This document shows positions 31,613-40,306 of a stretch of DNA of 64,000 nucleotides, piece by piece; the stretch's first letter is position 1, and every line of letters begins with the position of its first letter. The position numbers and the translations under genes were made by a program. The DNA is taken from assembly GCF_001280085.1 (NCBI RefSeq), contig NZ_LGED01000204.1, forward strand, positions 1-64,000, read 5' to 3'. Below the pieces are notes generated by a model. The model did no database searches, was not told where the DNA came from, and saw only the letters and a list, made by a program, of their open reading frames with translations. Origin of the DNA: Saccharothrix sp. NRRL B-16348 (GTDB lineage: Bacteria; Actinomycetota; Actinomycetes; Mycobacteriales; Pseudonocardiaceae).

Positions 31613-32995
31613 TCACTTGGACAGCTTCTCCGGGTCGAACGTGACCTTGCCGTGCACCAGGCGGTTGATGAGCCACAGGACCACGCCGGCCGCGAGCAGG
31701 TACAACGCGATCTCGTAGTCCGCCGACGCGCGGCCCGACAGCGGGCTCGCCAGGTAGGCGCACGTGAGCGCGCCGAGCACCGGCACCCACGTCGGCGCGC
31801 GGAAGTGCTGGTGGTCGACCTTCTCCTTGCGCAGCACCAGGACCGCGATGTTGACGATGGTGAAGACGACCAGCAGCAGCAACGCCGTCGTGCCGCCGAG
31901 CTTGGCGATGTCCGTGGTCGACACCAGGATGATCGCGACGCCCGACGTGAAGACGATCGAGATCCACGGCGTGCGGCGGAACGGGTGGACGGTGCCGAAC
32001 ACCTTCGGGATGATCCGCTCGTTCGACATGCCGTAGATGAGCCGGCTGGCCATCAGCATGTTGATCAGCGCCGAGTTGATGACGGCGAACAGGCCGATCA
32101 GCGAGAAGATCCACAGCGGGAAGCCGGGCGCGCCGACCGTGACGACCTTCAGCAGCGCCGAGGAGCCGGCCTTCGACAGCTCGTCGGCCGGGATGAGCAG
32201 CGACGACGTGATCGCGACCAGCACGTAGATGATCGCCGCGATCACCATGCCCCACAGCATCGCGCGCGGGAAGATGCGGGTCGGGTTCTGCGTCTCCTCG
32301 GCCATGTTCACCGAGTCCTCGAACCCGACCATCGCGAAGAACGCCAACGCGGTGGCGGACGTGACCGCGACGAGCGCGCTCTGGCCCGGCGCCGTGTCGA
32401 TCTGCGTCAACCGGCTCGGGTCGCCGTCGCCCGCCAGCACCGCGTAGAGGCCGATCGCGATGATGATCACCAGGCCGGACAGCTCGATGCAGGTCAGGAC
32501 GACGTTCGCCTTGACCGACTCCGAGACGCCGCGGAAGTTGATCAGCGCCAGCCCGATGATGAACAGGATCGCGACCAGCGTCGCGGACACGGTGAACGTG
32601 TCGGAGAAGAACTCCTTGATGACGGACTGGAGGTACGTGCGCCCGAACGCGAGCGCGGCGGAGGACGCCGACGTGATGCCTGAGCTCATCACCGCGAACG
32701 CCACCATGAAGGTGAGGAACTGGATCTTGAACGCGCGGTTGGTGTACAGCGCCGCGCCGGCCGCCCTGGGGTACTTGCCGACGAGTTCGAGGTAGCTGAA
32801 CGCGGTCAGGAACGCCACCACGAACGCGACCAGGAAGGGCAGCCACAGCGCCCCGCCGATCTTGCCCGCGACGTTGCCCGTGAGGGCGTAGATGCCGGTG
32901 CCGAGGATGTCACCGACCACGAAGAACAGCAGCAACTTCGGGCCGATGGCCCGTTTCAGTTCCGGTTGCGCCGGTGCGCTCGTCGCTTCCGCCAT
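31613..32995 (-). CDS. APC-family amino-acid permease
   Basis: 460 residues with about 12 membrane helices (LLLFFVVGDILGTGIYALTG, LWLPFLVAFVVAFLTAFSYLELV and others). The APC signature GTGIYALTG and the conserved FSYLELVGKYPRAAGAALYTNRAF are present. It imports amino acids or related amines, most like cationic amino-acid transporters (PotE/YfnA type). ATG 32995 is preferred over a much longer frame that would add a non-membrane Cys-rich leader. A single gene; 238 bases separate it from the divergent XRE gene. Confidence 0.9.
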   Translation of the reverse strand: MAEATSAPAQPELKRAIGPKLLLFFVVGDILGTGIYALTGNVAGKIGGALWLPFLVAFVVAFLTAFSYLELVGKYPRAAGAALYTNRAFKIQFLTFMVAFAVMSSGITSASSAALAFGRTYLQSVIKEFFSDTFTVSATLVAILFIIGLALINFRGVSESVKANVVLTCIELSGLVIIIAIGLYAVLAGDGDPSRLTQIDTAPGQSALVAVTSATALAFFAMVGFEDSVNMAEETQNPTRIFPRAMLWGMVIAAIIYVLVAITSSLLIPADELSKAGSSALLKVVTVGAPGFPLWIFSLIGLFAVINSALINMLMASRLIYGMSNERIIPKVFGTVHPFRRTPWISIVFTSGVAIILVSTTDIAKLGGTTALLLLVVFTIVNIAVLVLRKEKVDHQHFRAPTWVPVLGALTCAYLASPLSGRASADYEIALYLLAAGVVLWLINRLVHGKVTFDPEKLSK

Positions 32996-33144
32996 GCCGT
33001 GTGAGTGTGCCGGATCACACTGGGCCCGGATAGTCGAATCGGCACACCTTGGGCAAGTCTTGATATTCGGGTTCGGACGGCGGCCCGCGGTCGACGCCGC
33101 CACGCTCCCTCGCCTGCCGGCACGCCATCCCGCACTGGGTCGAG

Positions 33145-33226
33145 GCGATTCGCAGCGCTTCCTTTCTTATCGCACTGACTCGTTTCGGTGAGCATCGTTG
33201 CGATGCGATCCGCAGCGCCCTACGTT
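33145..33226 (+). promoter_or_regulatory. Repeats and promoter upstream of XRE/DUF397 genes
   Basis: Direct repeats GCGATTCGCAGCGC (33145-33158) and GCGATCCGCAGCGC (33205-33218), 13 of 14 matching, 60 bp apart. A perfect 6-bp palindrome GCATCGTTGCGATGC lies at 33192-33206. TACGTT (33221-33226) ends seven bases before the ATG (leaderless). These are candidate sites of the adjacent regulator. Confidence 0.5.
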
Positions 33227-33233
33227 CGCCCTC

Positions 33234-34073
33234 ATGGCACGCCGCGCCGGAACGTCGATCCGCTCCCGCCGACTCGCGCACACCCTCAAGAAGCTGCGCG
33301 GCGCCGCCGGCGTCAGCACAGACGCCGTGGGCGAGGCGGTCGGCATGTCCGGCAGCAAGATCAGCCGCATCGAGACGTCCGGGATGGGCGTGTACCCGGA
33401 CGACCTGGCGAAGCTGCTCGACTTCTACCAGGTGGGGCGCAGGCAACGCGCCGAACTCCTGGACCTGGCCCGCCGCGCCGAACAACGCGGCCTGTCGCGC
33501 CGGAACAACCCGAACCTGCCCGAGGACTGGCAGACGTGGGTCGACTTCGAGGATGAGGCCGGCTCCGTCCGCTACTACGAGCCCCTGGTGATCCCCGGCC
33601 CGCTGCAAACCCCCGAGTACGCCCGCTCGATCATCGCCGCCACCGGCCACGCCCTGACCGACGCGCAGGTGGACGCCATGGTCGCCAGTCGGATGGCACG
33701 GCAAGGCCTGCTCAGCCGCGGCACTCCGCTCCGGCTGAGCGCGCTCATCGAGCAGAGCGTGCTCGAACGGCCGTTCCACGACCAGGGAGCGCGCCGCCGC
33801 CAGCTCCGCCACCTCGTCGACGCCGCCGAACGCCCCACCATCACCGTGCGAGTGGTGCCGACCGACGCCGGACCGCACGGCGGCCTCAGCGGACCGTTCG
33901 TGATCCTGGAGTACGACGGCGATCCGAGCCTGGTGCTGCTGGAGAACAAGGTGGCGAGCCTGTTCCTCGACCGGGAGGACCAGATCGCGGTGTTCGACGC
34001 CACCTGGGCGGCGCTCCGGCGGCTGGCCTACACCGCGGAGGAGACGCTGGACTACTTGAAGGGCCTCGCGTGA
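33234..34073 (+). CDS. XRE/DUF5753 regulator (BldB/WhiJ-like partner)
   Basis: 279 residues. N-terminal Cro/C1 helix-turn-helix (RRLAHTLKKLRGAAGVSTDAVGEAVGMSGSKISRIETSGMGVYPDDLAKLLDFY) and C-terminal DUF5753 domain (YEPLVIPGPLQTPEYARSII, ASRMARQGLL, RVVPTDAGPHGGLSGPFVILEY). Such regulators are paired with DUF397 proteins and act in actinomycete development; a 58-residue DUF397 gene follows after 12 bases. ATG 33234 starts a leaderless transcript. Confidence 0.9.
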   Translation: MARRAGTSIRSRRLAHTLKKLRGAAGVSTDAVGEAVGMSGSKISRIETSGMGVYPDDLAKLLDFYQVGRRQRAELLDLARRAEQRGLSRRNNPNLPEDWQTWVDFEDEAGSVRYYEPLVIPGPLQTPEYARSIIAATGHALTDAQVDAMVASRMARQGLLSRGTPLRLSALIEQSVLERPFHDQGARRRQLRHLVDAAERPTITVRVVPTDAGPHGGLSGPFVILEYDGDPSLVLLENKVASLFLDREDQIAVFDATWAALRRLAYTAEETLDYLKGLA

Positions 34074-34085
34074 CACGATGAGCGC

Positions 34086-34262
34086 ATGACGTTGTGGCGC
34101 AAGAGTTCCCGCAGTGCCGGCACCGCGAACTGCGTCGAGGTCGCCCGCGTCGGGACGCGGGTGGCGGCGCGGGACTCGAAGAACCCCGCGGCCACCATCA
34201 CCGTCCCGGCGGCCTCATGGGCGCGGTTCGTGCAGGGCCCAGCAGTCCTGCGGGGTCAGTAG
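34086..34262 (+). CDS. DUF397 small protein
   Basis: 58 residues (34086-34262), reading MTLWRKSSRSAGTANCVEVA from its ATG, followed by VARDSKNP-like, TITVPAASWARFV and a short tail. It carries the three DUF397 signatures: W+KSS-S near the start, N-CVEVA, and the A-W-FV ending. It is the usual partner of the XRE/DUF5753 regulator upstream, which lies 12 bases away. Overlaps the convergent 170-residue gene by seven bases. Too short for common gene-finding cut-offs. Confidence 0.9.
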   Translation: MTLWRKSSRSAGTANCVEVARVGTRVAARDSKNPAATITVPAASWARFVQGPAVLRGQ

Positions 34263-34768
34263 TCCTCCCACAGGTCGTAGTCCGAGCTCTTCGGGACGGC
34301 GGTGTCGTCCACGCCGATGGCGGCCAGGTCCGCCGACGTGCACGTGACGCCGGCCCGGTCGCCCAGGAACACCTCGATCAGCGACTCCATGACGTCGAGG
34401 TGGGCATCGCGCGACCGGCTGTTGCACGCGGTGATCCGCTCCAGACCGCCGAGGACGTGCTGCTGCGCGCTGGTCTCGGCCAACTGCCGGTAGATCAACC
34501 CGGCTTCCCCGAACCCCTCGCCCGGACCCGTGATCTTGACGCAGGACGACGCCGTGGCGCGGAAGAGCATGAACAGCGCCGCCTGCCCGTTGGGCACCCC
34601 GTTTGGCTCCAACTTGAGGCCGAACAGCTCCTGCAAGCCGTCCAGCAGCCGTTGCCGGTGCTGCCGAAGGGCGTCGTTGTACGGCTCGCTGTAGTAGTAG
34701 CCGTGCTTGGCGTCCGGGTGGGCGTCGAGGAACGCCTGGGCGAACGCCCGGCGGTCGTACGTGATCAC
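34256..34768 (-). CDS. Hypothetical protein with aromatic-rich N-terminus
   Basis: 170 residues, cytosolic and acidic. It begins MITYDRRAFAQAFLDAHPDAKHGYYY and continues with helical segments (DALRQHRQRLLDGLQELFGL, LIYRQLAETSAQQHVLGGLERI) and a C-terminal acidic tail (KSSDYDLWEDY). No known motif. It has a GTG start with a weak GGGG ribosome site and begins three bases after the stop of the quinone oxidoreductase upstream, so it may be co-transcribed with it. Confidence 0.55.
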   Translation of the reverse strand: MITYDRRAFAQAFLDAHPDAKHGYYYSEPYNDALRQHRQRLLDGLQELFGLKLEPNGVPNGQAALFMLFRATASSCVKITGPGEGFGEAGLIYRQLAETSAQQHVLGGLERITACNSRSRDAHLDVMESLIEVFLGDRAGVTCTSADLAAIGVDDTAVPKSSDYDLWEDY

Positions 34769-34772
34769 CCCG

Positions 34773-35738
34773 CTAGTCCACCACGGTGATCACCACGTTG
34801 CCCCGCTTGTGCCCGGAATCCACGTACCGGTGGGCCTCGGCGATCCGCTCCAGCGGGTAGGTCCGGTCCACGACGATCCGCAGCCGGCCGTCCTCCAGCA
34901 GGTCCTTGACGACCAGCAACCCGGCGTTCTTGCGCACCGACATGCCGAACACGACCTTCTTGCCCCCGCGCAACGACGTCCACAACCCCAGCGGCACGTT
35001 GCCGAGACCGGTGGTCGGCACGTACTTCCCACCGGCCCGCAACGCCCGCCGCGACCGTGCGAACGAACTCTTGCCGACCGTGTCGAACACGACGTCGTAG
35101 GCGTCCACATCGGCCGTGAAGTCGCGTGTCGTGTAGTCGATGACCTCGTCCGCCCCGAGGGACTTCACCAGCTCGACGTTGCCCGGACCGCAGACGCCGA
35201 CGACCTCCGCCCCGAACAGCTTCGCCAGCTGCACCGCGTACGTGCCGATGCTGCCTGACGCGCCGTTGACCAGCACCCGCTGCCCCGCGCGCACGCCCAC
35301 CTTGTCGCGCAGGAAGTACAACGCCGTCGTGGCCCCGTCGACGGCGGCGGCCGCTTCGGCGAACGTCCGGCCGACCGGCTTGGGCGCCAACGACCCGTCG
35401 GCGGGCATCCGCACGTACTCGGCGTGCCCGCCGGCGCCGAAGCCGGTGAACCCGAAGACCTCGTCACCCGGCGCGAACCGCCGCACGTCCGAACCGACCT
35501 CCGTGACGACCCCGGCGACCTCCGTCCCCAGGGTCCGCAGCTTCCGGCGCGGCCGGCGCAAACCGATGACCACCCGTCCCCACCGCGGTTCACCGCGCCG
35601 CATCGCGGACTCCGCCGACGTCACCGTCGTCGCGTGCACCTTGATCAGGACGTCGTTCGCACCGAGGGTGGGAACGGCCGACTCCACGACCCGGACCACG
35701 TCCGGCGGACCGAACCTGGTGTGCACGGCAGCTCTCAT
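34773..35738 (-). CDS. NAD(P)-dependent zinc-free quinone oxidoreductase
   Basis: 321 residues, medium-chain dehydrogenase of the quinone oxidoreductase/zeta-crystallin type. Visible are MRAAVHTRFGPPDVVRVVESAVP, EVAGVVTEVGSDVRRFAPGDEVFGF, the nucleotide loop VNGASGSIGTYAVQLAKLF and the closing HRYVDSGHKRGNVVITV. The conserved zinc Cys residues are missing. ATG 35738 is chosen because it matches the family start and TAGCGT lies eight bases upstream (leaderless); a longer frame extends to 35804. Confidence 0.85.
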   Translation of the reverse strand: MRAAVHTRFGPPDVVRVVESAVPTLGANDVLIKVHATTVTSAESAMRRGEPRWGRVVIGLRRPRRKLRTLGTEVAGVVTEVGSDVRRFAPGDEVFGFTGFGAGGHAEYVRMPADGSLAPKPVGRTFAEAAAAVDGATTALYFLRDKVGVRAGQRVLVNGASGSIGTYAVQLAKLFGAEVVGVCGPGNVELVKSLGADEVIDYTTRDFTADVDAYDVVFDTVGKSSFARSRRALRAGGKYVPTTGLGNVPLGLWTSLRGGKKVVFGMSVRKNAGLLVVKDLLEDGRLRIVVDRTYPLERIAEAHRYVDSGHKRGNVVITVVD

Positions 35739-35800
35739 GCCGAGGGACGCTAACCTCCGGAAACTGAGGACGTTCTCAGCGTTTCCGCAGGTCAGGGGCA

Positions 35801-37072
35801 TCACCTAGGGGCGTCCCCGGAAGCGACGGCGGGCACGAAGCGGTAGCGGCGGATCGCCGGGATGGCGAGCACCGACAACGCCGTCGCGACCACGACGAGC
35901 ACACCGCCGAGCGCGGTGGCGGTGCCCGGACCGATCAGGGCGCCCGTGGTGCCGTGCAGGAGGTCGGCCAACCGGGGCCCGCCCGCCACCACCACGATGA
36001 ACACGCCCTGCATCCGGCCGCGCATCTCGTCCGGCGCCGCCGTCTGGAGGATCGCGCTGCGGAACACCATGCTCACCATGTCCGCCGCGCCGCCGACGGC
36101 CAGGAACACCACGGCGAGCCACAGGGCGTGCGACAGGCCGAAGCCGACCATCGCCACACCCCACGCGACGACCGCGTACACGACGCCCATGCCGTGCCGG
36201 TGCACGCGCGACGTCCACCCGGACGTGAGGCCGAACAGCATCGCGCCCAACGGCATGGCGGCGAACAGCAGGCCCAGCGCCAACCCGCCGCCGGCCGGGT
36301 CGCCGAACGTGTTCTCCGCCATCTCCGGGAACAACGCACGCGGCATGCCGAACACCATCGCGATGATGTCCAGCAGGAAGCTCGCCAGCAGGATCTTCTG
36401 CAGCGCCAGGTACCGGAACCCGTCGACCACGTCCCGCACGCCGGCGCGCCTCGACGTGCCGCTCAGCGGCGGGAGCGGCGGCAGCTTCCAGACCGCCCAG
36501 ATCGTCAGCGTCAACGCGATCGCGTCGGCCAGGTACAACGTCGACAGGCCGACCACCGGCATGAGCGCGCCGGCGAGCAGCGGGCCGAAGACGCCGCCGA
36601 ACATCATCACGGTCGCGCCGAGCGCGGTGGCGGCCGGGATCTGGTCGGCGGGCACCAGGCGGGCGATCGACGCGGTGCGGGCGGGGGCGTTCACGGCGAA
36701 GAACACCTGCTGCAGGCCGAGGAGGGCGATCACCAGCCACACCGAGTCCACGTGCAGCGCGGCCTGCGCCCACAGCAGCACGGACGTCACCGCGATGCCG
36801 GTGTTGGTCACGACCAGCAGCTTGCGCCGGTCCACCACGTCCGCGATCGCGCCGCCGTACAGGCCGAAGACCAGCAACGGCACCAACGCCACACCGGCCG
36901 ACACACCGACCCAGCCCGACGACCCGGTGAGGTCGTACACCTGCTTCGGCACGGCCACCGCGGTCAACTGGCTGCCGACGGCCGTGACGACGGTGGAGAG
37001 CCACAACCGCCGGAACGCGACGATCTTCAGCGGTCTCGTGTCGATGGCGATCTTCCCCAGCACTCTCCGCAC
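35801..37072 (-). CDS. MFS exporter (enterobactin-exporter-like)
   Basis: 423 residues with about 12 membrane helices; RRLWLSTVVTAVGSQLTAVAVPKQVYDLTGSSGWVG, GGAIADVVDRRKLLVV (motif A) and MFGGVFGPLLAGALMPVVG place it with the EntS/MFS_3 group of drug/siderophore exporters. GTG 37072 was chosen since TACGCT lies seven bases upstream; a GTG at 37120 would leave only 21 bases before the divergent response regulator. Substrate unknown. The next gene downstream (quinone oxidoreductase) starts 62 bases after its stop. Confidence 0.85.
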   Translation of the reverse strand: MRRVLGKIAIDTRPLKIVAFRRLWLSTVVTAVGSQLTAVAVPKQVYDLTGSSGWVGVSAGVALVPLLVFGLYGGAIADVVDRRKLLVVTNTGIAVTSVLLWAQAALHVDSVWLVIALLGLQQVFFAVNAPARTASIARLVPADQIPAATALGATVMMFGGVFGPLLAGALMPVVGLSTLYLADAIALTLTIWAVWKLPPLPPLSGTSRRAGVRDVVDGFRYLALQKILLASFLLDIIAMVFGMPRALFPEMAENTFGDPAGGGLALGLLFAAMPLGAMLFGLTSGWTSRVHRHGMGVVYAVVAWGVAMVGFGLSHALWLAVVFLAVGGAADMVSMVFRSAILQTAAPDEMRGRMQGVFIVVVAGGPRLADLLHGTTGALIGPGTATALGGVLVVVATALSVLAIPAIRRYRFVPAVASGDAPR

Positions 37073-37096
37073 GGTCGTTAGCGTACGGCAACTAAC
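37073..37096. promoter_or_regulatory. Promoter and inverted repeat between MFS and two-component genes
   Basis: TACGCT on the minus strand (37080-37085) is seven bases before the MFS GTG. GTTAG (37077-37081) and CTAAC (37092-37096) form an inverted repeat over it, a possible regulator site in the 69-base divergent gap. Confidence 0.4.
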
Positions 37097-37141
37097 AAGT
37101 TCCCCACCGAGACGTGGCACACCGTCCGTAAGGTGAACGGC

Positions 37142-37801
37142 GTGCGACTGCTCGTGGTCGAGGACGAGGTCCGGTTGGCCGAGTCACTGAAAGCCGGCCT
37201 GGAGGGCGAGGGGTACGCGGTCGACCTCGCGTTCAACGGCACGGACGGGCTGTGGATGGCGTCCGAGCACCCGTACGCGGCGATCGTGCTGGACATCCTG
37301 CTGCCCGGCTTGAACGGCTACCGCGTCTGCCGCCGATTACGCACGGCGGGCAACTCGACGCCCATCCTCATGCTCACCGCCAAGGACGGCGAGCTGGACG
37401 AGGCCGAGGCGCTGGACACCGGCGCCGACGACTTCCTGTCCAAGCCGTTCTCCTACGTCGTCTTCCTGGCCCGGTTGCGGGCGCTGATCCGGCGTGGCGG
37501 GTCGTCCCGGCCGAGCGTGCTGCGGGTCGGTGACGTCGAGCTGGACCAGGGCACGCGGGTGTGCCGGTCGGGCGGCGTGCCGGTGCCGTTGTCGGTCAAG
37601 GAGTTCAGCGTCCTGTGGTTCCTGCTGTCCCGGCCGGGCGAGGTGGTGAGCAAGGCCGAGCTGCTGGACGGGCTGTGGGACTTCGCGTCCTCGCCGGACC
37701 CGAACCTGGTCGAGGTCTACGTCAGCTCGATCAGGCGCAAGCTGGGCCGTGACGTCATCCGCACGGTCCGCGGCGCGGGGTACGTGGTGGGCCGTGGATA
37801 G
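37142..37801 (+). CDS. OmpR/PhoB-family response regulator
   Basis: 219 residues. Receiver domain (1-115) with acidic pocket VVEDE, phospho-acceptor Asp51 in LDILLPGLNGYRV, MLTAKDGE and Lys in SKPFS. Then a winged-helix domain (about 125-219) with LSVKEFSVLWFLLSRPGEVVSKAELLDGLW and VYVSSIRRKLG, RTVRGAGYVV. GTG 37142 has AAGGTGA upstream; GTG 37133 is an alternative. Its stop overlaps the histidine kinase start. Three TTCAGC direct repeats upstream of the DUF2079 gene downstream are probable targets. Confidence 0.9.
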   Translation: MRLLVVEDEVRLAESLKAGLEGEGYAVDLAFNGTDGLWMASEHPYAAIVLDILLPGLNGYRVCRRLRTAGNSTPILMLTAKDGELDEAEALDTGADDFLSKPFSYVVFLARLRALIRRGGSSRPSVLRVGDVELDQGTRVCRSGGVPVPLSVKEFSVLWFLLSRPGEVVSKAELLDGLWDFASSPDPNLVEVYVSSIRRKLGRDVIRTVRGAGYVVGRG

Positions 37802-38993
37802 GGTCCGGATCGCGGTGGCCGCCGCCGTGGTCTCCGGCGCGCTGCTGGCGGCCGGCGCGTCGTGGCTGGTCGAGCAGATGGAGCTCCAGGTCGAGCGGCA
37901 GATCATCGGCGACGCCGACGCACGCGCGAACGAGGCCGCGGACCGGCTGGCCAAGCTGCTCGTGACGACCGGCGACCTCGCGGCGGTGCGGTCGACGGGC
38001 GCCGCCCTCGGGCCGTTCGAGGTGGTCGACCTGGAGCACCGGGTGGTCGCGAGCTGCCCACCGACGAAGTACCCCCACGAACTCGGCAGCCTGTCGGGCC
38101 CGTCGCGGATCGTGCGGCAGCACACCGCCAAGATCCACGTGGACCCCGACCTGCACGACTGCGTCGCGCCGAGCCTGCGGCGCGACAGCGACGTGTTGGA
38201 GGTCCAGGTCGCCACGGTCACCACCGAGCGGTACTACGTCCGCGTGGCCGCGCCGATCGGCGACGCGGACCGGACCGCCGTGGACGGCGTCCGGGAGCTG
38301 TTCCGGACCGCGGTGCCGGCCGCCGCGCTGCTGATCGGCGTGCTGGCGTGGCTCGCGACCACCACCGGTGACGCGCTCGTCCGGCTCGACTCCGCGCTCG
38401 ACCGGCAGCGGCGGTTCACCTCGGACGCCTCGCACGAGCTGCGCACCCCGCTCGCCTCGGCCCGCACCCAGCTCGAAGTGCTCCTCGCCCACCCCGACCG
38501 GGTCGACTGGCGGCGCACCGCCGAGAACACCGTGCTGGACCTCGACCGGATGCAGGCTGTCGTCACCGACCTGCTGCTCCTCGCCCGCCTCGAACACCGC
38601 TCCCCCGCCGAGCGCGTCGACCTGGCCGCGCTGGCCGGCGTGCCCGGACCGGTCGAGGTGCTCGGCGACCGCGCCCACCTGGCACGGGTGCTGCGCAACC
38701 TGCTCGACAACGCCGAACGGCACGCGTCGTCGCGGGTCGACGTGTCCGTGGCGGTCGAGGGCGGCACGGCGGTGCTGCGCGTCGCGGACGACGGGCCGGG
38801 CATCCCCGAAGCCGACCGCGAACGGGTCTTCGAGCCGTTCGTGCGGCTGGACGAGGGCCGTGCGCGCGACGACGGCGGTGCCGGGCTCGGGTTGGCGATC
38901 GTGCGGGAAGGCGTGCGGGCGCACGGCGGCACGGTCGCGGTCGAGGACGGCGACCGGGGCACGGTCGTGGTGGTCCGCCTGCCGCTGGCCTGA
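37794..38993 (+). CDS. Sensor histidine kinase
   Basis: 399 residues. First membrane helix near 3-24 (RIAVAAAVVSGALLAAGASWL); extracytoplasmic domain about 25-165 with two cysteines (VASCPPTK and LHDCVAP, about 40 residues apart) that could form a disulphide; second helix near 172-192 (AVPAAALLIGVLAWLATTT). Only a short linker leads to the kinase core: phosphorylated His214 in SHELRTPLAS, N-box LLDNAERHA, G-boxes DDGPGIPEADRERVFEPF and GAGLGLAI. The linker is too short for a full HAMP domain. It pairs with the response regulator that overlaps its start. Confidence 0.9.
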   Translation: MDRVRIAVAAAVVSGALLAAGASWLVEQMELQVERQIIGDADARANEAADRLAKLLVTTGDLAAVRSTGAALGPFEVVDLEHRVVASCPPTKYPHELGSLSGPSRIVRQHTAKIHVDPDLHDCVAPSLRRDSDVLEVQVATVTTERYYVRVAAPIGDADRTAVDGVRELFRTAVPAAALLIGVLAWLATTTGDALVRLDSALDRQRRFTSDASHELRTPLASARTQLEVLLAHPDRVDWRRTAENTVLDLDRMQAVVTDLLLLARLEHRSPAERVDLAALAGVPGPVEVLGDRAHLARVLRNLLDNAERHASSRVDVSVAVEGGTAVLRVADDGPGIPEADRERVFEPFVRLDEGRARDDGGAGLGLAIVREGVRAHGGTVAVEDGDRGTVVVVRLPLA

Positions 38994-39000
38994 AAGGTCC

Positions 39001-39027
39001 TTCAGCCGGTTTCAGCTCCGGTTCAGC
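39001..39027 (+). promoter_or_regulatory. Three TTCAGC direct repeats (response-regulator site)
   Basis: TTCAGC at 39001, 39011 and 39022, spaced 10 and 11 bp, one helical turn, just upstream of the DUF2079 gene and past the kinase stop. Tandem direct hexamers at this pitch are the usual site of PhoB/OmpR-type regulators. Confidence 0.55.
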
Positions 39028-39049
39028 GTGACCGCCGGACGCTGCGGCC

Positions 39050-40306
39050 GTGCTCGTCACCCGACCGTGGACCACCGTCCGACCGGCGCACGCCGTCGCG
39101 CTCGGCCTGGCCGTCCTCTACGCCTCGTACGCGCTCGTGCGCCACCACTCGTTCCAGACCACCGGTTTCGACCTGGGCATCTTCGAGCAGGCGGTCCGCT
39201 CCTACGCCGCCGGGCGGTGGCCGACGGCCGACCTCAAGGGGCCCGGCTTCCCGCTCCTCGGCGACCACTTCCACCCCGTCGTCGCGCTGCTGGCCCCGGC
39301 CTACCTGATCGCGCCGCGCGCGGAGACGTTGCTGGTCGCGCAGGCCCTGCTGCTGGCCGTGTCGGCGATCCCGGTGACGAGGTTCGCGGTGGACCGGCTC
39401 GGTGGGCGCGGCGTGGTCGTCGGCGTGGCGTACGGGCTGTCGTGGGGTCTGCACAACACCGTGGCGTTCGACTTCCACGAGGTGGCGTTCGCCGTGCCGC
39501 TGCTGGCGTTCTCGCTGGAGGCCCTGGCCCGCGAACGGTGGCGCGCGGCGATCGCCTGGGCCCTGCCCCTCGTCCTGGTCAAGGAGGATCTCGGCCTGAC
39601 GGTCGCCGCGATCGGCCTCTACCTGGTGTGGCGCGGGGTCCGGCACGGCTGGGCGGTGGCGGCGTTCGGGGTGTCGGCGTCCGCCGTGGTCGTGGCCGTG
39701 GTGCTGCCGGCGGTCAACCCGGCGGGCGGCTACCCGTACTGGGGGCAACTGGCGGAGACGAGTGGCCTGGGCTGGCTGCGGCTGCTCACCGTGGTCGCGC
39801 TGCTCGCCCCGACCGGTTTCCTGGCCGCGAGGTCGCCGCTGATCGTCGTCGCGCTGCCCACGCTGGCGTGGCGGTTCGCCTCGGGCAACGCGGCGTACTG
39901 GGGCGTCGAGCACCACTACAGCGCCGTGCTGATGCCCGTGGTGTTCATCGCGTTCCTGGCCGCGAACCCGCGCCGGGTGTGGGTCTGCGCGACCGTGACG
40001 GCGGCGTTCACGCTCGCCCTGCTCCTCCGGCCCGCGCACCAGCCGACGTGGGACGAGGCCCAGCGGGCGACAGCCGCCGACGTCCTGGCGATGATCCCCG
40101 ACGACGCCGACGTCGCCGCGTCGAACCGCCTCGCGCCGCACCTCACCGGCCGCTGCCGGGTGTCCTTGTTCCCCGGCGACGCCGAGTGGCTGGTCGTGTC
40201 CCGGCCCGTCGGGGCCGAGGACGAGGCCCTACTCATGAGAACGGCCTCCGCCACGCATCGAGTGGTGGCGGAGGCCGATCACGTCATCCTGCTGCGCCGT
40301 GGCTAG
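39050..40306 (+). CDS. DUF2079 polytopic membrane protein
   Basis: 418 residues with about ten membrane helices (AVALGLAVLYASYALV, VVALLAPAYLIAPRAETLLVAQALLLAVSAIPV, and others). The DUF2079 pattern is TTGFDLGIFEQAVRSYAAGRWPTADLKGPGFPLLGDHFHPVVALLAPAYL, HNTVAFDFHEVAFAVPLLAFSL and YWGVEHHYSAVLMPVVFIA. The fold is like GT-C glycosyltransferases but the activity is unknown. GTG 39050 was chosen after the repeats. Its 3-prime end overlaps the convergent pdxH by four bases. It follows a two-component system with repeats in its promoter, so it is probably a target of that system. Confidence 0.85.
   Translation: MLVTRPWTTVRPAHAVALGLAVLYASYALVRHHSFQTTGFDLGIFEQAVRSYAAGRWPTADLKGPGFPLLGDHFHPVVALLAPAYLIAPRAETLLVAQALLLAVSAIPVTRFAVDRLGGRGVVVGVAYGLSWGLHNTVAFDFHEVAFAVPLLAFSLEALARERWRAAIAWALPLVLVKEDLGLTVAAIGLYLVWRGVRHGWAVAAFGVSASAVVVAVVLPAVNPAGGYPYWGQLAETSGLGWLRLLTVVALLAPTGFLAARSPLIVVALPTLAWRFASGNAAYWGVEHHYSAVLMPVVFIAFLAANPRRVWVCATVTAAFTLALLLRPAHQPTWDEAQRATAADVLAMIPDDADVAASNRLAPHLTGRCRVSLFPGDAEWLVVSRPVGAEDEALLMRTASATHRVVAEADHVILLRRG

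Noticed and set aside
32996..33103. Extended start of the amino-acid permease
   Set aside because: It would add a Cys/His-containing soluble leader unlike the family and would run into the divergent regulator's promoter region.
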